DNA of 64,000 nt from assembly GCA_933228675.1 (NCBI GenBank), contig OW121741.1, forward strand, positions 111,532,361 through 111,596,360, given 5' to 3'. Source of the stretch: Stomorhina lunata. Lineage: Eukaryota; Arthropoda; Insecta; Diptera; Rhiniidae. Position 1 is the first letter of the stretch; each line of letters opens with the position of its first letter. A model generated the notes under the pieces. It did not search any database. It was not told the DNA's origin and saw nothing but the letters and a program-made list of their open reading frames with translations. Made by a program: the position numbers and the translations under genes. Below, one piece after another: positions 60,600 through 64,000 of the stretch.

Positions 60600-62715
60600 A
60601 AATTTCACAACGAAATTTTTTCTATATAACAAATGTATAACAAAATAAAAATTTTTCTATATAAAAATTTTGTAGCGAAAATCTTTCTATATAAAAATTT
60701 TATACCGAATGTTTTTCGACATAAAAATTTTGTACAGAAAATTTTTCTGCATAAAAATTTTGTACAGAAATTTTTTATATATAAAAATTTTGTACCTAAA
60801 ATTTTTCAAAATATAAAAATTTTGTACAGAAAATTTTTCTATATAAAAATTTTGTACCGAAATGTTTTTTTATGTAAAAATTTTGTACCGAAAATTTTTC
60901 TATATAAAAATGTTATACCGAAAATTTTTCTATATAAAATTTTTGTACCGAAAATTTTTCTATATAAAAATTTTGTACCGAAAATTTTTCTATATATAAA
61001 AATTTTGTACCAAAAATTTTTCTCAATATAGAAATTTTGTAACGAAAATTTTTCTATATAGAAATTTTGTAACGCAAATTGTTCTATATAAAAATTTTGT
61101 ACCGCAAATTTTTCTGTATAAAAATGTTGTACCGCAAATTTATCTGTATAAAAATGTTGTACCGCAAATTTATCTGTATAAAAATTTTGTACCGAAAATT
61201 TTTCTATATATAAAAATTTTGTCCCGAAAATTTTTCTATATATAAAAATTTTGTCCCGAAAATTTTTCTATATATAAAAATTTTGTCCCGAAAATTTTTC
61301 TATATATAAAAATTTTGTACCGAAAATTTTTCTATATAAAAATGTTATACCGAAAATTTTTCTATATAAAAATTTTTTACCAAAAATTTTTCTATATACA
61401 AAAATTGTGTACCAAAAATTTTTCTATATAAAAATTTTGTACCGAAAATTTTTCTATATAAAAATTTTGTACCAAAAATTTTTCTATATAAAAATTTTGT
61501 ACCGAAAATTTTTCTATATAAAAATTTTGTACCGAAAATTTTTCTATATAAAAATTTTGTACCGAAAATTTTTCTATATAAAAATTTTGTACCGAAAATT
61601 TTTCTATATAAAAATTTTGTACCGAAAATTTTTCTATATAAAAATTTTGTACCGAAAATTTTTCTATATAAAAATTTTGTACCGAAAATTTTTCTATATA
61701 AAAATTTTGTACCGAAAATTTTTCTATATAAAAATTTTGTACCGAAAATTTTTCTATATAAAAATTTTGTACCGAAAATTTTTCTATATAAAAATTTTGT
61801 ACCGAAAATTTTTCTATATAAAAATTTTGTACCGAAAATTTTTCTATATAAAAATTTTGTACCGAAAATTTTTCTATATAAAAATTTTGTACCGAAAATT
61901 TTTCTATATAAAAATTTTGTACCGAAAATTTTTCTATATAAAAATTTTGTACCGAAAATTTTTCTATATAAAAATTTTGTACCGAAAATTTTTCTATATA
62001 AAAATTTTGTACCGAAAATTTTTCTATATAAAAATTTTGCACCGAAAATTTTTCTATATAAAAATTTTGTACCGAAAATTTTTCTATATAAAATTTTTGT
62101 ACCGAAAATTTTTCTATATAAAAATTTTGTACCGAAAATTTTTCTATATAAAAATTTTGTACCGAAAATTTTTCTATATAAAAATTTTGTACCGAAAATT
62201 TTTCTATATAAAAATTTTTTACCGAAAATTTTTCTATATAAAAATTTTGTACCGAAAATTTTTCTATATAAAAATTTTGTACCGAATATTTTTCTATATA
62301 AAAATTTTGTACCGAAAATTTTTCTATATAAAAATTTTGTACCGAAAATTTTTCTATATAAAAATTTTGTACCGAAAATTTTTCTATATAAAAATTTTGT
62401 AGCGAAAATTTTTCTATATAAAAATTTTGTACCGAAAATTTTTCTATATAAAAATTTTGTACCGAAAATTTTTCTATATAAAAATTTTGTACCGAAAATT
62501 TTTCTATATAAAAATTTTGTACCGAAAATTTTTCTATATAAAAATTTTGTACCGAAAATTTTTCTATATAAAAATTTTGTACCGAAAATTTTTCTATATA
62601 AAAATTTTGTACCGAAAATTTTTCTATATAAAAATTTTGTACCGAAAATTTTTCTATATAAAAATTTTGTACCGAAAATTTTTCTATATATAAATTTTGT
62701 ACCGAAACCTTTTCT
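60600..62715. repeat. 30-bp minisatellite block A16 (family 6, GTACCG) with a highly uniform core
   Basis: 60.60-61.43 kb is degenerate, with 30- and 32-bp units, including three adjacent GTCCCG variants (61.20-61.31 kb). From about 61.43 to 62.69 kb some forty 30-bp units are nearly identical. The perfect 30-bp register leaves long frames open on both strands (minus 61392-62822, 476 codons; plus 61407-62402). These only repeat YIEKFSVQNF or YRKFFYIKIL and are not evidence of a protein. Confidence 0.96.
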
Positions 62716-64000
62716 ATATAAATTGACAAATTGTTAAGAAGTTTTCTAAAAATTAAATGTTTTTTAAAACACTTCTTTTTGAAAACTCTATCCCAATGTC
62801 TTCTGCCCCAGGCGTTGTTCATATTTTTAGAAAACAGGAGTTTTTAATGATTTTTAGCAAAAGTTACAGTGAAATATAAAAGTATACTGCTGAAGTCATA
62901 ACCGTATAGTCTTGCTAAACAAAAGATTTTAATTTTTCAAATATTTTTTTTTTAAATTTTGATTTTTGTAGAGCTTGTCCTAAGATATAAGAAACTGTCT
63001 TAAAACGACTTTTCTAATTTTATTTAAAGCTATAACAATGAATTATGAACAAAATTGTTCTGAAGACGTCTTAACGCAAAATTTTTCCGTAATCAATGGT
63101 TTTAGAGTTTTTCATTCGCAATGTAAAAAAAATATTGTGCAAAATCGAAAAAATTTTAGTTATTAAAAGTTTATTAAAAATTAAAATGACAAAAGAAATA
63201 AATTATGTTATCAGTCTATAATCTATTATTTATAGTGTAGTCGTATATTTCGAAAGACATGCTCGTATCGCTTTTGCTTTTTACTGTAATATTCTATAAG
63301 ACTTTGAATGTTCATTGTATGGGTGTTCTAGCCGAACATATTGAATGATGTTGATGTGAACATCATCATGAAAAGATAAGATATACTGATAGTCTTTGGA
63401 TACTTTTATGCAATACATACATATATAATGTGTCTGTGTAGATGTATTAAGCTAAAGCTTTTTGCCATGATATCCTTTTAACATTATTTGATACAAAATA
63501 CTACAAACAGCTACAAATTAATACCTATTTGTATGTTTGTTTGTTTGTCTGTATGTGCAAGATGATGAGTAGGTGTTGCTTTGTTTGTGTTGCAGATGTT
63601 GCAAATAATAGCTAACTAACACAATTACATCATGATTACCAAAGGTGTCTCTCTGACAACAAAATATTTGCTTTGAAATTGTATTTTTTCACAAAATTTC
63701 CTTCACTTTTTTTTGTCTCTCGGTCGTTTTACTTTTTATAAAATTTATTTTCATGTCAATGTTGTGCCATTGTTTTATTTTTGTTTCGTTCCAATTTTTT
63801 GTTTTGTTTTTCGATTTTAGTCTTTTGTTTATGTTGTCACCTTATAAATTGTATTTATCTTTTGTATTGAATCGAATATATATTGGTTATTGGGGTATCT
63901 TATATAGAAAATCTATTTTTTCTTTTTACTTTCTATACTCAGGTGTATTTGTTTGTTTGGTTCTGCTTTATTTTTTGTTGTTGTTTTGAAACATCTTGTA
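62716..64000. other. Non-repetitive DNA at the right edge
   Basis: Unique AT-rich sequence, presumably upstream of the CELF/Bruno gene or inside an upstream non-coding intron. Open frame 63753-63989 is Phe/Leu-rich without a credible gene context. Confidence 0.4.

Noticed and set aside
61392..62822. 476-codon minus-strand open frame and the overlapping plus-strand frames
   Set aside because: Period 30 bp equals ten codons, so any stop-free frame stays open by arithmetic. Both strands and more than one frame are open at once and the peptide is a pure decamer repeat.

Overview
The window is AT-rich animal nuclear DNA, most likely from a higher fly (Brachycera, probably a calyptrate). The reasons are a spliced CELF/Bruno-type RNA-binding protein gene with very long introns, its Asn/Thr/Ala-rich leader exon of the kind common in flies, and mini-me-like dipteran elements with (GTCY)n blocks and a conserved core. 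There is no bacterial-style gene organisation, and I found no tRNA, rRNA or CRISPR array.

Only one host gene could be supported. It lies on the minus strand and runs off the left edge. Three coding exons join in perfect phase: exon 1 (52664 to 51763), exon 2 (26716 to 26409) and exon 3 (17822 to 17740). Together they encode 431 residues: a roughly 350-residue low-complexity leader followed by most of RRM1 of a Bruno/CELF1-2-type protein (aret/bru1 preferred, bru2 not excluded). Intron 1 is about 25.0 kb, intron 2 about 8.6 kb, and intron 3 exceeds 17.7 kb. The remaining RRMs must lie beyond position 1.

About 45% of the window (about 28.6 kb by my boundaries) is tandem repeat with a period of 29 to 32 bp, mostly exactly 31 bp. 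There are at least six sequence families. All carry dyad symmetry and most share a CTATAGAAA or CTATAAAAA box, so they look like descendants of one ancestral palindromic 31-mer. One block (19.68 to 21.40 kb) has about 32 exact copies of TATCGATA, the DRE octamer of Drosophila. The 30-bp family at 53.9 to 55.0 kb and 60.6 to 62.7 kb produces long open frames on both strands. These are repeat artefacts, not proteins.

Transposon relics fill much of the rest. They include mini-me-like elements (11.50-12.07, 15.11-16.46 and 57.27-59.68 kb), a foldback element (13.20-14.00 kb), a 283-bp triplication (16.31-17.16 kb), a decayed mariner/Tc1-type element (18.86-19.59 kb), a non-LTR reverse transcriptase relic (50.83-51.13 kb), a MITE-like element (50.13-50.75 kb) and a TIR element (56.97-60.20 kb) split by the third mini-me-like copy. 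Remaining stretches are AT-rich intronic or upstream DNA in which I recognise no exon.
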